From Candidatus Roizmanbacteria bacterium (GTDB lineage Bacteria > Patescibacteriota > Microgenomatia > UBA1406 > GWC2-37-13): a stretch of 64,000 nt of DNA. Under the pieces are notes generated by a model, which did no database searches, had not been told where the DNA came from, and worked only from the letters and a program-made list of their open reading frames with translations. The number at the start of each line of letters is the position of its first letter. The stretch's first letter is position 1. Shown here piece by piece: positions 12,892 to 22,558 of this stretch. Location: NCBI GenBank assembly GCA_016214055.1, contig JACRPE010000002.1:1-64000 (forward strand), given 5' to 3'. The translations under genes were made by a program, and so were the position numbers.

Positions 12892-13317
12892 ATGCACAAT
12901 TTACATCTCAAGATTATCACACCGAAGCGCATCGTCCTGGAAAAAGAAATTGCATCCATCACTGTTCCCTCATCAGAAGGGGATCTTACCGTATTACCTC
13001 ATCACACGCATTTATTTTCGTTGCTTAACGAGGGTATTGTTACCTATAGAACAGAGAAAAATGAGGAGGTGTTGGCAATTGGAGGTGGCTACCTGGAAAC
13101 CGACGGGAAGAACGTGCAGCTTTTAGTTACCCGTGCATATGGACAGGACGAGATTGACCATGCGGCAACTGTGAAGGCAATTGAGGATGCAAAAGCCGAT
13201 ATGAAGCAGGTAAAAGACAAAAAACAGTTGCAGGATATTTCAACATTACTGCGAAGATCGCTTGTCGATCTGAAGCTTCTTAAAAGAAAAGCTCCGAAAA
13301 CTTTTCACAATGAATAA
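12892..13317 (+). CDS. atpC: F0F1 ATP synthase subunit epsilon
   Basis: N-terminal beta domain ITPKRIVLEKEIASITVPSSEGDLTVLPHH. Confidence 0.93.
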   Translation: MHNLHLKIITPKRIVLEKEIASITVPSSEGDLTVLPHHTHLFSLLNEGIVTYRTEKNEEVLAIGGGYLETDGKNVQLLVTRAYGQDEIDHAATVKAIEDAKADMKQVKDKKQLQDISTLLRRSLVDLKLLKRKAPKTFHNE

Positions 13318-13356
13318 TAGTTATAAAAGTTATAACTGTTATAATTTTTATAACTT

Positions 13357-15393
13357 ATGGCATTAATCATAGTTGAGTCACCTACAAAAGCACGCACATT
13401 TAATCGTATTCTGAAAGGAAAAGATTACTATGTCTTTGCAACCATGGGCCATATACGTGATTTGCCGGGAAAAGAGATGGCTATCGGGTTTGAAAATGAA
13501 TTTGAGCCAAAGTATGAAATCATTGACAGAAAGACAAAAACAGTTGATCAACTCATAGAACTTGCCAGCAAACATAACGAAATAATCCTCGCAACTGATA
13601 TGGATCGGGAAGGGGAATCAATCTCTTTTCATGTGGCACACATTCTTGGTTTCATTCGTGATAAATGGCCTGATTTTGAAATTGAATCTGGAAGCAGGCC
13701 CCTTAAGCGCATTGTCTTTCATGAGATTACCGCCAGTGCTCTTGAGGAGGCACTAGCACATCCCTCAGAACTCCGCATTGACTTGGTAAAAGCCCAACAA
13801 GCAAGACGTATATTGGACCGCATTGTTGGCTATGAACTTTCTCCTTTGCTTTGGAAAAAAACAGGAAAAAATTGGCTGTCTGCAGGGAGAGTACAAACCG
13901 TAGCCTTACGGCTTATCGTCGAGCGGGAAAAGGAGCGACGTGCTTTTAAACTTGAAAAGTACTATCAAATCTATGGATTGTTTAAGTCAACCGAAGAGCT
14001 CAAGGGTAAACTTATTTCAAAAGACGACAAGTCATTTGAGATATCCAACACCATCTCACTTTACGCAGGAGATTACACCTACACAAAGACTTCCATTACC
14101 GATGAAAATCTGACACCGATTATGAAAGACCTGGAAGGGGATTCCTACTCAGTTTCAAAAACAGAAGAAGAAATCATAAAGCGATATCCGCCACCACCAT
14201 ACACCACCTCATTGCTTCAACAGGATGCGTTTTATAAATGTGGATTTTCTTCCAAAATGGTCATGAGACTTGCTCAGGATTTATACGAACAGGGAATTAT
14301 CACCTATCATCGCACCGACTCTTTCAACCTTTCAACTCAATTTGTATTCCGAGCAAAGGATTATATAATCGAGAAATACGGGAGTGACTACGCACTTGAT
14401 AAACCACGAGGCTATCGCACCAAATCCCGGTTGGCTCAAGAGGCTCACGAGGCTATTCGTCCTACAAAACTCGTCGATGAATCTTCTTTAAATACCGCAA
14501 AAGGAAAAAAGATTACCGTAAACCATAAAAAATTATATAAGATCATTTTTGAACGGGCTGTTGCGACGCAAATGAAGGAAGCTGAGATAAAAGTTGTCAA
14601 GATATATGTTAAATCCAGTAAGAATTATCTGTTTGAAACGAGCTCTCAACAGGTTTTATTCGATGGCTTTTTGAAGCTTACCCAAAAGGATTTTGTAACT
14701 CAGAATAATAGATCAATAGATATAAAAGAAGGTGCGCCAATCACCCTTACCAGTCTTGAATCAAAAGATCAGGAAACATCTCCTCCACCGCGCTATAATG
14801 AGGCAAGTCTCATACGCATCATGGAAGAAAAAGGCATCGGGAGGCCTTCAACTTACGCCCCCATCATTTCCCTCATCCAGGATAAGGGATATGTTGAGAA
14901 GGATTACCGGTACTTTACTCCTACTAAATTAGGAGAACCGATATCTGATTATCTGTCCTCAAGTTTCCCCATCTTGTTTGATCTTTCGTTCACCTCACAT
15001 ATGGAGGAAGAACTCGATGAGATTGCCGAGGGAAAAAAACAACTGACATCCGTACTCCATGAGGTATATGATCCATTTAAAAAGCAATTGGACATAAAAG
15101 CAAACGATGGTACGATGGTTACGATTAATGAAGAAACGACTGAAAAATGTCCCAAATGCGGAAAATCGCTCACCATCCGCTTTTCTAAATTCGGGAAATT
15201 TTTTGCTTGTAGTGGATATCCTGCATGTAAATTCACCAAATCTTTTCTTCATGTAGTCCCGGGAAAAAAATGCCCCAAATGTCAGGGAGATATTGTGGTA
15301 AAGTATTCTAAGAACAGAAAGCGATTTTACGGCTGTAGTAATTATCCGAAATGCGATTTCAGTTCTTGGACCATAAAAGATGTCAAAGCTTAA
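13357..15393 (+). CDS. topA: DNA topoisomerase I
   Basis: LIIVESPTKARTF, TYHRTDS active site, C-terminal Cys4 zinc ribbons. Confidence 0.97.
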   Translation: MALIIVESPTKARTFNRILKGKDYYVFATMGHIRDLPGKEMAIGFENEFEPKYEIIDRKTKTVDQLIELASKHNEIILATDMDREGESISFHVAHILGFIRDKWPDFEIESGSRPLKRIVFHEITASALEEALAHPSELRIDLVKAQQARRILDRIVGYELSPLLWKKTGKNWLSAGRVQTVALRLIVEREKERRAFKLEKYYQIYGLFKSTEELKGKLISKDDKSFEISNTISLYAGDYTYTKTSITDENLTPIMKDLEGDSYSVSKTEEEIIKRYPPPPYTTSLLQQDAFYKCGFSSKMVMRLAQDLYEQGIITYHRTDSFNLSTQFVFRAKDYIIEKYGSDYALDKPRGYRTKSRLAQEAHEAIRPTKLVDESSLNTAKGKKITVNHKKLYKIIFERAVATQMKEAEIKVVKIYVKSSKNYLFETSSQQVLFDGFLKLTQKDFVTQNNRSIDIKEGAPITLTSLESKDQETSPPPRYNEASLIRIMEEKGIGRPSTYAPIISLIQDKGYVEKDYRYFTPTKLGEPISDYLSSSFPILFDLSFTSHMEEELDEIAEGKKQLTSVLHEVYDPFKKQLDIKANDGTMVTINEETTEKCPKCGKSLTIRFSKFGKFFACSGYPACKFTKSFLHVVPGKKCPKCQGDIVVKYSKNRKRFYGCSNYPKCDFSSWTIKDVKA

Positions 15394-16999
15394 ATATATT
15401 TTTATTTCAGGTGGGGTAATATCAGGAATTGGAAAAGGGATTACCTCAGCATCCGTAGCATATCTTCTCCAATCCTCTGGTTACCGCGTTACTCCCGTTA
15501 AATTTGAAGGATACCTGAATATTGATGCAGGTACGATAAACCCAATCGAACACGGTGATCCATTTTTGTGTGAAGACGGGACCGAGACGGATATGGATAT
15601 CGGAACATATGAAAAATTTTTAGGACGCAACATGAACAAGGATAACTTTGTGACGATGGGACAGGTGTATCGGGATATAATTCAGAAGGAGCGTCGTTTT
15701 GAATACAACGGAGAAGACGTAGAGGCGGTCCACATCAGTAACGAAATAATTGAAAAGATACAAAAAGTCGGAAAAAATCAAAATGCGGAGATTGTTCTCA
15801 TCGAATTGGGGGGCACGGCAGGTGAATACTGGAATGTATTTTTCTATGAAGCGTCTCGCATATTAACTTTACGTTATCCGGGGGATGTAATTCACATACA
15901 TGTAAGCTATGTTCCCACACCTCAGCATTTGGGTGAACCGAAAACAAAACCAACGCAACTTTCCGTTCGGACCCTTAACTCAATGGGAGTCCAACCGGAT
16001 TTTATCGTCGCCCGGTCTTCTACCTATATTGATCAACGGAGACGAGACCGTTTTGCACTTTTCTGTAACGTACATGGGGAAGACATTATTTCAAATCCTG
16101 ACTGCAATAGTGTCTATGAAGTACCTCTCATTCTTCATAAACAAGACTTTGATAAAAAAATAGTAAGTAAATTAGGATTGACCTATAAAGAGCCTAATCT
16201 TACTGATTTAAAAGATCTGATATCGAGCATTAAGATTGAAAAAAAGATTAAAAAGGAGATCGTGATAGTTGGAAAGTATTTTGGTACCGGTGAATATCAA
16301 CTAAAGGACTCCTATGCGGCTTTATTTGATGCCATAAATCATGCTTCTTGGAAGGAAGGAATCGAAATAACAACTAAATGGGTTGATGCGGAACAAATTG
16401 AAAAAAAAGGAGTTGAAATAATAGGAAAACCGGATGGCATCATAGTTCCAATAGGTTGGGGAAAGCGAGGGGCCGAAGGTATGATTGCCGCGGCAAACTT
16501 TGCCAGAGAACAGAAGATTCCCTATTTAGGACTGTGTTATGGTATGCAGCTTGCCGTAGTAGCGTTTGCACGCAACGTACTTGGTTGGAAAGATGCCGAC
16601 ACTACTGAAAACAATTCTGAGACAAAGTACCCGGTTATTCACCTTATACCCGATCAAGAGAAAATTCTCAAAGCACGTTCATATGGAGGCTCTATGCGAT
16701 TGGGTGGATGGGACGCAATCGTGAAAGAGGGTACAAGGGCTTGGGAAATATACAAAACCTCTTTAACTAACGAGCGTCATCGCCACCGATGGGAGTTTAA
16801 CAATATTTATATGAAAGACTTCGAGGATAAAGGTATGATAATAAGCGCAAGATCAAAAATAGAGAATCTCGTTGAAATCATTGAGCTGCCCTCATCTGCC
16901 CATCCTTTCTACATGGGTACGCAGGGTCATCCGGAGTATAAGAGTAGTCCCTGGAAGCCACATCCTTTATTTCTAGCGTTCATACATGCTATGACTTAA
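15380..16999 (+). CDS. pyrG: CTP synthase
   Basis: YIFISGGVISGIGKGITSAS and glutaminase YLGLCYGMQLAVV; overlaps topA by 14 nt. Confidence 0.97.
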   Translation: MSKLKYIFISGGVISGIGKGITSASVAYLLQSSGYRVTPVKFEGYLNIDAGTINPIEHGDPFLCEDGTETDMDIGTYEKFLGRNMNKDNFVTMGQVYRDIIQKERRFEYNGEDVEAVHISNEIIEKIQKVGKNQNAEIVLIELGGTAGEYWNVFFYEASRILTLRYPGDVIHIHVSYVPTPQHLGEPKTKPTQLSVRTLNSMGVQPDFIVARSSTYIDQRRRDRFALFCNVHGEDIISNPDCNSVYEVPLILHKQDFDKKIVSKLGLTYKEPNLTDLKDLISSIKIEKKIKKEIVIVGKYFGTGEYQLKDSYAALFDAINHASWKEGIEITTKWVDAEQIEKKGVEIIGKPDGIIVPIGWGKRGAEGMIAAANFAREQKIPYLGLCYGMQLAVVAFARNVLGWKDADTTENNSETKYPVIHLIPDQEKILKARSYGGSMRLGGWDAIVKEGTRAWEIYKTSLTNERHRHRWEFNNIYMKDFEDKGMIISARSKIENLVEIIELPSSAHPFYMGTQGHPEYKSSPWKPHPLFLAFIHAMT

Positions 17000-17907
17000 T
17001 TTGCGCCGACCTTTCCAATTATTTTAACTGCATACTCTGCTCCAATTTCCATAGACTTTGCTACATCTTCAGGGTGTTTAAGATATCCCACAATAAAACC
17101 CGCAGTATATGCATCACCTGCACCCGTAGTGTCTATCATTTTATTGACGGGTAGTGCCCTCATATAAACCACTTTATTTCCATGGTAGCTGTAACTTCCT
17201 TTCTCCCCGTCAGTTACTACGAGTAGAGATTGGAAAGTTGGATGAATATATTTTCTCACCTCACGATTAAAATCAATTTTTTCATAGGGGACTTTGACCA
17301 TCTCGGAGAACTCATGAGAATTCAAAATAAGAATCTGCGATTTACTAATAAGGGGAAGGATTTGATGTAAAGGTCTCCTGCAATCTTTAATTCCAAAATT
17401 TAAGATTACCGGAATACCATGAGAATTTAAATAAGACAAAACATGAACCCGCTCCTGTATGGGTACGCGGGGAAGGTTTGACACATATATCATTCTTGCT
17501 TTTTTTAAATGAAGGAAGTCCTCTGCTTTTTCAAAAATATGCTCATGGGGAGTCTCATAATTGATGATGGTCCGCTCACCGCTTGGCGAAAGAAGAATGG
17601 AAGAGATTTTTTGGTAATCATCTTTATAATTGCAGAACTCACTTGACACATCATGGTCCTTGAGATGTTTGAGAATAATGGGTTTAAATTGATTGTTTCC
17701 TATCACTCCGATTATTGCAGTTTTAAAACCATGCTTTGTCACACCTATTGCTACATTTGCTCCTCCACCGCCAAGCGTCTCATAAAAATGATCCACCAGA
17801 TATTTTCCACCGAGCGCTAAATTAAATCGGTTGCCAGTATGGGTGAGCGATTCACCCTGAAAGAAAAGATCGATACTTATATTTCCTATGGAAATAAGGT
17901 CATACAT
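16996..17907 (-). CDS. PfkB-family carbohydrate kinase
   Basis: DTTGAGDAYTAGFIVGYL signature. Confidence 0.88.
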   Translation of the reverse strand: MYDLISIGNISIDLFFQGESLTHTGNRFNLALGGKYLVDHFYETLGGGGANVAIGVTKHGFKTAIIGVIGNNQFKPIILKHLKDHDVSSEFCNYKDDYQKISSILLSPSGERTIINYETPHEHIFEKAEDFLHLKKARMIYVSNLPRVPIQERVHVLSYLNSHGIPVILNFGIKDCRRPLHQILPLISKSQILILNSHEFSEMVKVPYEKIDFNREVRKYIHPTFQSLLVVTDGEKGSYSYHGNKVVYMRALPVNKMIDTTGAGDAYTAGFIVGYLKHPEDVAKSMEIGAEYAVKIIGKVGAN

Positions 17908-17951
17908 ACTTTCAGTATATTAGATTTTTACCGTAATGTTATAATGACTTC

Positions 17952-18665
17952 ATGCTGACTATCATCTGCGGTGAAGACATTGTGGCCTCACGCAACTATC
18001 TTTCTCTGTTGAAGAGTGAGTTTAGTAAAAAAGGGGAGACCATCACTCATCTTGCTTCACAGGAAGTTCCGGATATTCTTAAGTGGCAAGGTGATAATCT
18101 CAATTTATTTACTACAAAACTCATATTCATCACTGAACACCTTGAGGCATCAATTATTCGAAAAAGAGGAAAAAAAAGTGTTAAAAAATCTACGGTTAAA
18201 ACACTTGAGGAAATTGTCCTTGAGATTGCATCCCGTAAAGACATCGAACTCATTGATTGGGAGGAGAAGGCAGGGCGTGAAATTAAATTAAAAGATTCTT
18301 CCAAGGTGAAAGAGTTTAAACCTTCAAAAAGTATTTTCAAACTGTTGGAATCCTGTAGTCCAGGTAACCTCAAATTATTTGTGGAAACTCTATCGGTAAT
18401 AGCCGAATCACAAGATGATACCTTTATCTTTATCATGCTATATCGGCACATCCGCACTCTTCTTCTGGCGCAAGAAGGAATATTTGCAAATACAGTCCAG
18501 TCTTGGCAAAAGCACAATCTTGCATCCCAAGCCAAGCTATGGCAACAATCCAAGCTCTCGGACTTCTATGAAGGGCTATACCGCATAGAAGTCACTTCTA
18601 AATCAGGCACGAATCCCTACGGTGTAAAGAAAGCACTTGAGATTTTGGCCTGTTATTACTTATAA
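17952..18665 (+). CDS. DNA polymerase III delta subunit-like protein
   Basis: HolA-like N-terminus (ICGEDIVASRNYLSLLKSEF) and C-terminal helical region; -10 TATAAT at 17939 close to ATG. Confidence 0.6.
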   Translation: MLTIICGEDIVASRNYLSLLKSEFSKKGETITHLASQEVPDILKWQGDNLNLFTTKLIFITEHLEASIIRKRGKKSVKKSTVKTLEEIVLEIASRKDIELIDWEEKAGREIKLKDSSKVKEFKPSKSIFKLLESCSPGNLKLFVETLSVIAESQDDTFIFIMLYRHIRTLLLAQEGIFANTVQSWQKHNLASQAKLWQQSKLSDFYEGLYRIEVTSKSGTNPYGVKKALEILACYYL

Positions 18666-18674
18666 TATACGTAT

Positions 18675-20099
18675 ATGAATAAATCACTCATCACACCGGA
18701 CCATGTGTTTCGCGGATATGATTTGAGAGGCGTCGTCGGTACCGATTTAAATGAAGCGCGAGTTGAAAGTTTAGGTAAAGCTTATGCAACTTGGCTTTTG
18801 AGACGAAAGGTTTATGATTGTGTGGTCGGATATGATTCTCGCGAATCGAGTCCGAGATTCAGAGATGCATTGATAAAGGGTTTAACTGAATCAGGTGTCT
18901 CAGTGTATGACATTGGTATGACCCTGTCACAGATTTGTTATTTTGCCCAGTATTATTTCCGAACAAGAGGGATGGTTATGATTACGGCTTCACATAATCC
19001 AAAGGAATATAATGGGTTTAAATTCGGCACCGGGTTTTCAGAGACGATGGTTACTGAGGAAATAATTGAATTTAGAGAACTTGCCAAATCGGGAGATTTT
19101 GTAAAAATAACGCCTAAAGGAAAAGTGATAAAAAAGGATGTCTTCCCCATTTATTTAGAAGATCTTTTGCGCAGGGTTGGTCCTATTAGAAAATTTAAAG
19201 TAGTAATCGATTCATGCGCGGCTACAACGGGTATATTTCTTCCTAAAATCCTTAGAAAGGTAGGTTGTGAAGTCGTTGAACAAAATACAAAGCCTGATCC
19301 TACTTTCCCGGTGGGAGTAGCTGACCCTACAGAAAAAGATGTCCAGGAGCGACTTGCAAGGAGAGTGGTAAAAGAAAAAGCAGATATAGGATTTTCTTAT
19401 GATACAGACGGTGACAGAATTGGCGTAGTAGATCAGGCCGGTGGGTTAATGTGGAATGATACTTTAGTTTCTTTATTTTCTAAAGACATCCTTGACTCAA
19501 TTCCTAAAGCAAAGATAATATTCAATACTCTTTGTTCAAAGCAAGTTGATGAAGTCATTAAAACAGCAGGAGGTCAAGGAATAATCTGGAAAACCGGTCA
19601 TTCATTTATTAAGGCTAAGGTAAAGGAAGAACATGCTCCATTTGGAGGCGAGTTAAGCGGTCATTTCTTTTTTGTAGATAATTTTTATGGTCATGATGAT
19701 GGTGCAATAGCATCCCTAAGGTTACTTGCTTATTTAACAAGGGTTAAAAAGACATTGAAAGAAGCAGTGGCAGAACTCCCAAAATATTTCTCTAGTCCGG
19801 AAATAAAGGTTGGCTGTGCCGATGCCATCAAATTTGATGTAGTTACCCATAAAATCGGAGGGTCAATTAAAAAACTCTATCCAAAGGCAAAGTATATTGA
19901 GATTGATGGGGTACGTATGGATACTGAGGCTGAGATGCTTATTGTCCGAGCCTCACAAAACGGGCCCTATCTTACCGTGAAATTTGAAGCCAAATCTCAA
20001 AAAATGTATGATACTTTAAAGAAACAGGTTGGAGCAATACTACACTCATTGAAAGAGGTTGATTTTAAATCAGGAGTAAACGTAGATTCTTTAAACTAG
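18675..20099 (+). CDS. Phosphomannomutase/phosphoglucomutase
   Basis: MITASHNPKEYNGFKFG, SYDTDGDRIGVVD. Confidence 0.93.
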   Translation: MNKSLITPDHVFRGYDLRGVVGTDLNEARVESLGKAYATWLLRRKVYDCVVGYDSRESSPRFRDALIKGLTESGVSVYDIGMTLSQICYFAQYYFRTRGMVMITASHNPKEYNGFKFGTGFSETMVTEEIIEFRELAKSGDFVKITPKGKVIKKDVFPIYLEDLLRRVGPIRKFKVVIDSCAATTGIFLPKILRKVGCEVVEQNTKPDPTFPVGVADPTEKDVQERLARRVVKEKADIGFSYDTDGDRIGVVDQAGGLMWNDTLVSLFSKDILDSIPKAKIIFNTLCSKQVDEVIKTAGGQGIIWKTGHSFIKAKVKEEHAPFGGELSGHFFFVDNFYGHDDGAIASLRLLAYLTRVKKTLKEAVAELPKYFSSPEIKVGCADAIKFDVVTHKIGGSIKKLYPKAKYIEIDGVRMDTEAEMLIVRASQNGPYLTVKFEAKSQKMYDTLKKQVGAILHSLKEVDFKSGVNVDSLN

Positions 20100-20100
20100 T

Positions 20101-20934
20101 ATGCTGAAGAATACACAGATAGTAGAATTTCAGCTCTTTGCAGAGCGCACGGTTAGGAGCGCTGGAGCGATTTTGAAGTCTTTCAAGGAAAACTACCATA
20201 TAAAAAAGACAAAAGATAGGTTGTTAGTAGACATTGCAACTGACGCAGATTATGCTTCAGAGAAATTTATCATTGACCAAATCAAACTTCATTATCCTGA
20301 ACACAGCATTTTAACTGAAGAAACTCCAGATCTTCTCCAAAAATCAGATTTTCAGTGGATTATTGACCCCCTGGATGGTACGAAGGAATTTATCCGCCAT
20401 ATGCCTTATTATTACGTCCTGCTTGCACTAGAATATAAAGGGAAATTGGTTTGTGGGGTTGGATATCAGCCTGAAGTCGATAGATTATTTTCGTCTGGAT
20501 ATCAAAAGATTCCTCAGGTAAATGGCAAAGATGTGACAATTTCTTCACAAGGAGACTTATCAAAATCGTTTGTTTACCTTTCACTTCCTAAAAACCAAAT
20601 GCCAGACGACGAGCTTGACCATTATGTTGAATTTTTTAAAATGTTAAAGAAAAAAGTGTATCGAATTCGAAGTTCGGCGTGGGACGTGGAGGGTCTTTAT
20701 AACGTTGCATTTGGAGCAGGTGAGGGTTTTGTAACTGCAACGTCGAAAAAACATATTGGTCCCAAATGGTGGGACATTGCCCCGGGCATGCTCATGGTTG
20801 AGGCCGCCGGCGGAAAGGTAACCGATTTTCATGGCAATCCGATTCGTAAACATGATATTTCCCATGGCATAATAGCCTCAAATGGCAAAATCCATGAGGC
20901 CTTGCTTAATCTCTGCCATTATCTTATAATATAG
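20101..20934 (+). CDS. Inositol monophosphatase-family protein
   Basis: WIIDPLDGTKEFI, PKWWDIAPGMLMVEAAGGKVTD. Confidence 0.9.
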   Translation: MLKNTQIVEFQLFAERTVRSAGAILKSFKENYHIKKTKDRLLVDIATDADYASEKFIIDQIKLHYPEHSILTEETPDLLQKSDFQWIIDPLDGTKEFIRHMPYYYVLLALEYKGKLVCGVGYQPEVDRLFSSGYQKIPQVNGKDVTISSQGDLSKSFVYLSLPKNQMPDDELDHYVEFFKMLKKKVYRIRSSAWDVEGLYNVAFGAGEGFVTATSKKHIGPKWWDIAPGMLMVEAAGGKVTDFHGNPIRKHDISHGIIASNGKIHEALLNLCHYLII

Positions 20935-20935
20935 C

Positions 20936-22558
20936 ATGTCAGAAACTGCTGAAGCCCCGATTGACCCTATTGTATTGTCTCATTTTACATCTGCACTCCT
21001 GGATAACCTGAAGGCGATTAAGCCCCGCGTGAAGCCGGACGATGTATCAAAAATACACGTATCACAAACTGTTTCACTTGTTGCCCTCATTTACGAAAAG
21101 ATCCGCAACGCCATAGAGTACCGCGAAGACCACCTCATCAGGCGTGCCGCGATTGAACGCATCATTAAACGACGTCTCATGTTGAACCCTGAGGGGAGGG
21201 GAGAGGCCGAAAACGTACTAAGGGAAGTCCTTTGGGCCCGTTACTTCTCAAGCGGAAGCTTGGGCGGTCAGGATCTTGTCAGAATCCAGGCTATCATTGA
21301 TAAATACTTATTTATAAAGAAAACCATTATTACCGGCCGAGATATTGAAACCCAGCAGTATTTGGCCGAGTTTGTCATCCAGATGCTTACCTGTGAAATT
21401 GAAGAGACACTTTCTCCTGAGGATGCGTCCCAATACTCCAGTTTTACGTTCTTTATCTATCAAGTGATGCGAAAAAAAATTAAAATTGAAGGGCTCTCCG
21501 ATGATCAACGGGATGCCTACTTCCTCGCAGCTCTGGAGCGCACCTACCGCAAAAGCGATATGCCTTATCAACGCTATCATCTTTTCATCACGTTCTATAA
21601 ACCGGTCGGGGATTACTCGATGAGCGAATTAAAGGATTTGTCAAATAAGCTACCTAAAATATTTCTCAAGATAGATGAAACTCTCAATAACTCTTTTGTT
21701 GACAGTCTCATGCGCTATACCAGGAAACAGCTCCCTTCATTTCTTATACTTTTCAGCATCATAAATGACAAGTTTAAAGAGATCATGCCAATACTGGGGG
21801 ACAAAATAAAATTATGGAGTGAGGTTGAGCAAACGTGCCGTGAAAAATATCAGCAGTTAAGCTCCCGGGTACGGACTTTGGCAGTACGGAGCTTTATCTA
21901 TATATTCCTTACCAAAATGATTTTTGCCCTCATTCTGGAAGTCCCTGTCTCCAAATATATTTATGGGGAAGTGAATTTGAGGTCAGTCATCATTAATTCG
22001 GTATTCCCCCCCATCCTCATGCTTCTGATCGTATCCTTTTTTAAAGTACCGGGTGAGGATAACACAAAGAATATTTTTAATAAAATAGTAAATATAATCG
22101 ACCGTGATACTACGTTTGAAACGAGTGTTTCCTATATTCCAAAAAAATCGCGTGTCAAAAAGCCTATGCTTATCTTTGGGTTTACCATATTTTATACACT
22201 CACTTTCATGGTAACGCTATCTCTGATCTATGAAGGGCTTTCCTATATTGACTTCAATCTTATCAGTATGAGTGTCTTTGTATTTTTTGTGAGTATTGTC
22301 AGCTTCTTTTCCTACCGAATCCGGCAAATTGTCAATCTTTACCGGCTTGAGGAAAAGGAAGGCGTACTTACTCCTATTATCGACTTTTTTTTCATGCCAA
22401 TCCTTTCCTTGGGGAAGTTTTTCAGTGGAGGTCTTGCGAAACTCAATTTTCTCATTTTCGTCTTTGACTTTCTCATCGAGGCACCATTTAAGCTCATTTT
22501 TGAGGTAGTCGAAGAATGGATCTCTTTCGTAAGGAAACGAAAAGATGAGATTATTTAA
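20936..22558 (+). CDS. Conserved hypothetical multi-TM protein
   Basis: 540 aa ORF, several C-terminal hydrophobic segments. Confidence 0.7.
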   Translation: MSETAEAPIDPIVLSHFTSALLDNLKAIKPRVKPDDVSKIHVSQTVSLVALIYEKIRNAIEYREDHLIRRAAIERIIKRRLMLNPEGRGEAENVLREVLWARYFSSGSLGGQDLVRIQAIIDKYLFIKKTIITGRDIETQQYLAEFVIQMLTCEIEETLSPEDASQYSSFTFFIYQVMRKKIKIEGLSDDQRDAYFLAALERTYRKSDMPYQRYHLFITFYKPVGDYSMSELKDLSNKLPKIFLKIDETLNNSFVDSLMRYTRKQLPSFLILFSIINDKFKEIMPILGDKIKLWSEVEQTCREKYQQLSSRVRTLAVRSFIYIFLTKMIFALILEVPVSKYIYGEVNLRSVIINSVFPPILMLLIVSFFKVPGEDNTKNIFNKIVNIIDRDTTFETSVSYIPKKSRVKKPMLIFGFTIFYTLTFMVTLSLIYEGLSYIDFNLISMSVFVFFVSIVSFFSYRIRQIVNLYRLEEKEGVLTPIIDFFFMPILSLGKFFSGGLAKLNFLIFVFDFLIEAPFKLIFEVVEEWISFVRKRKDEII

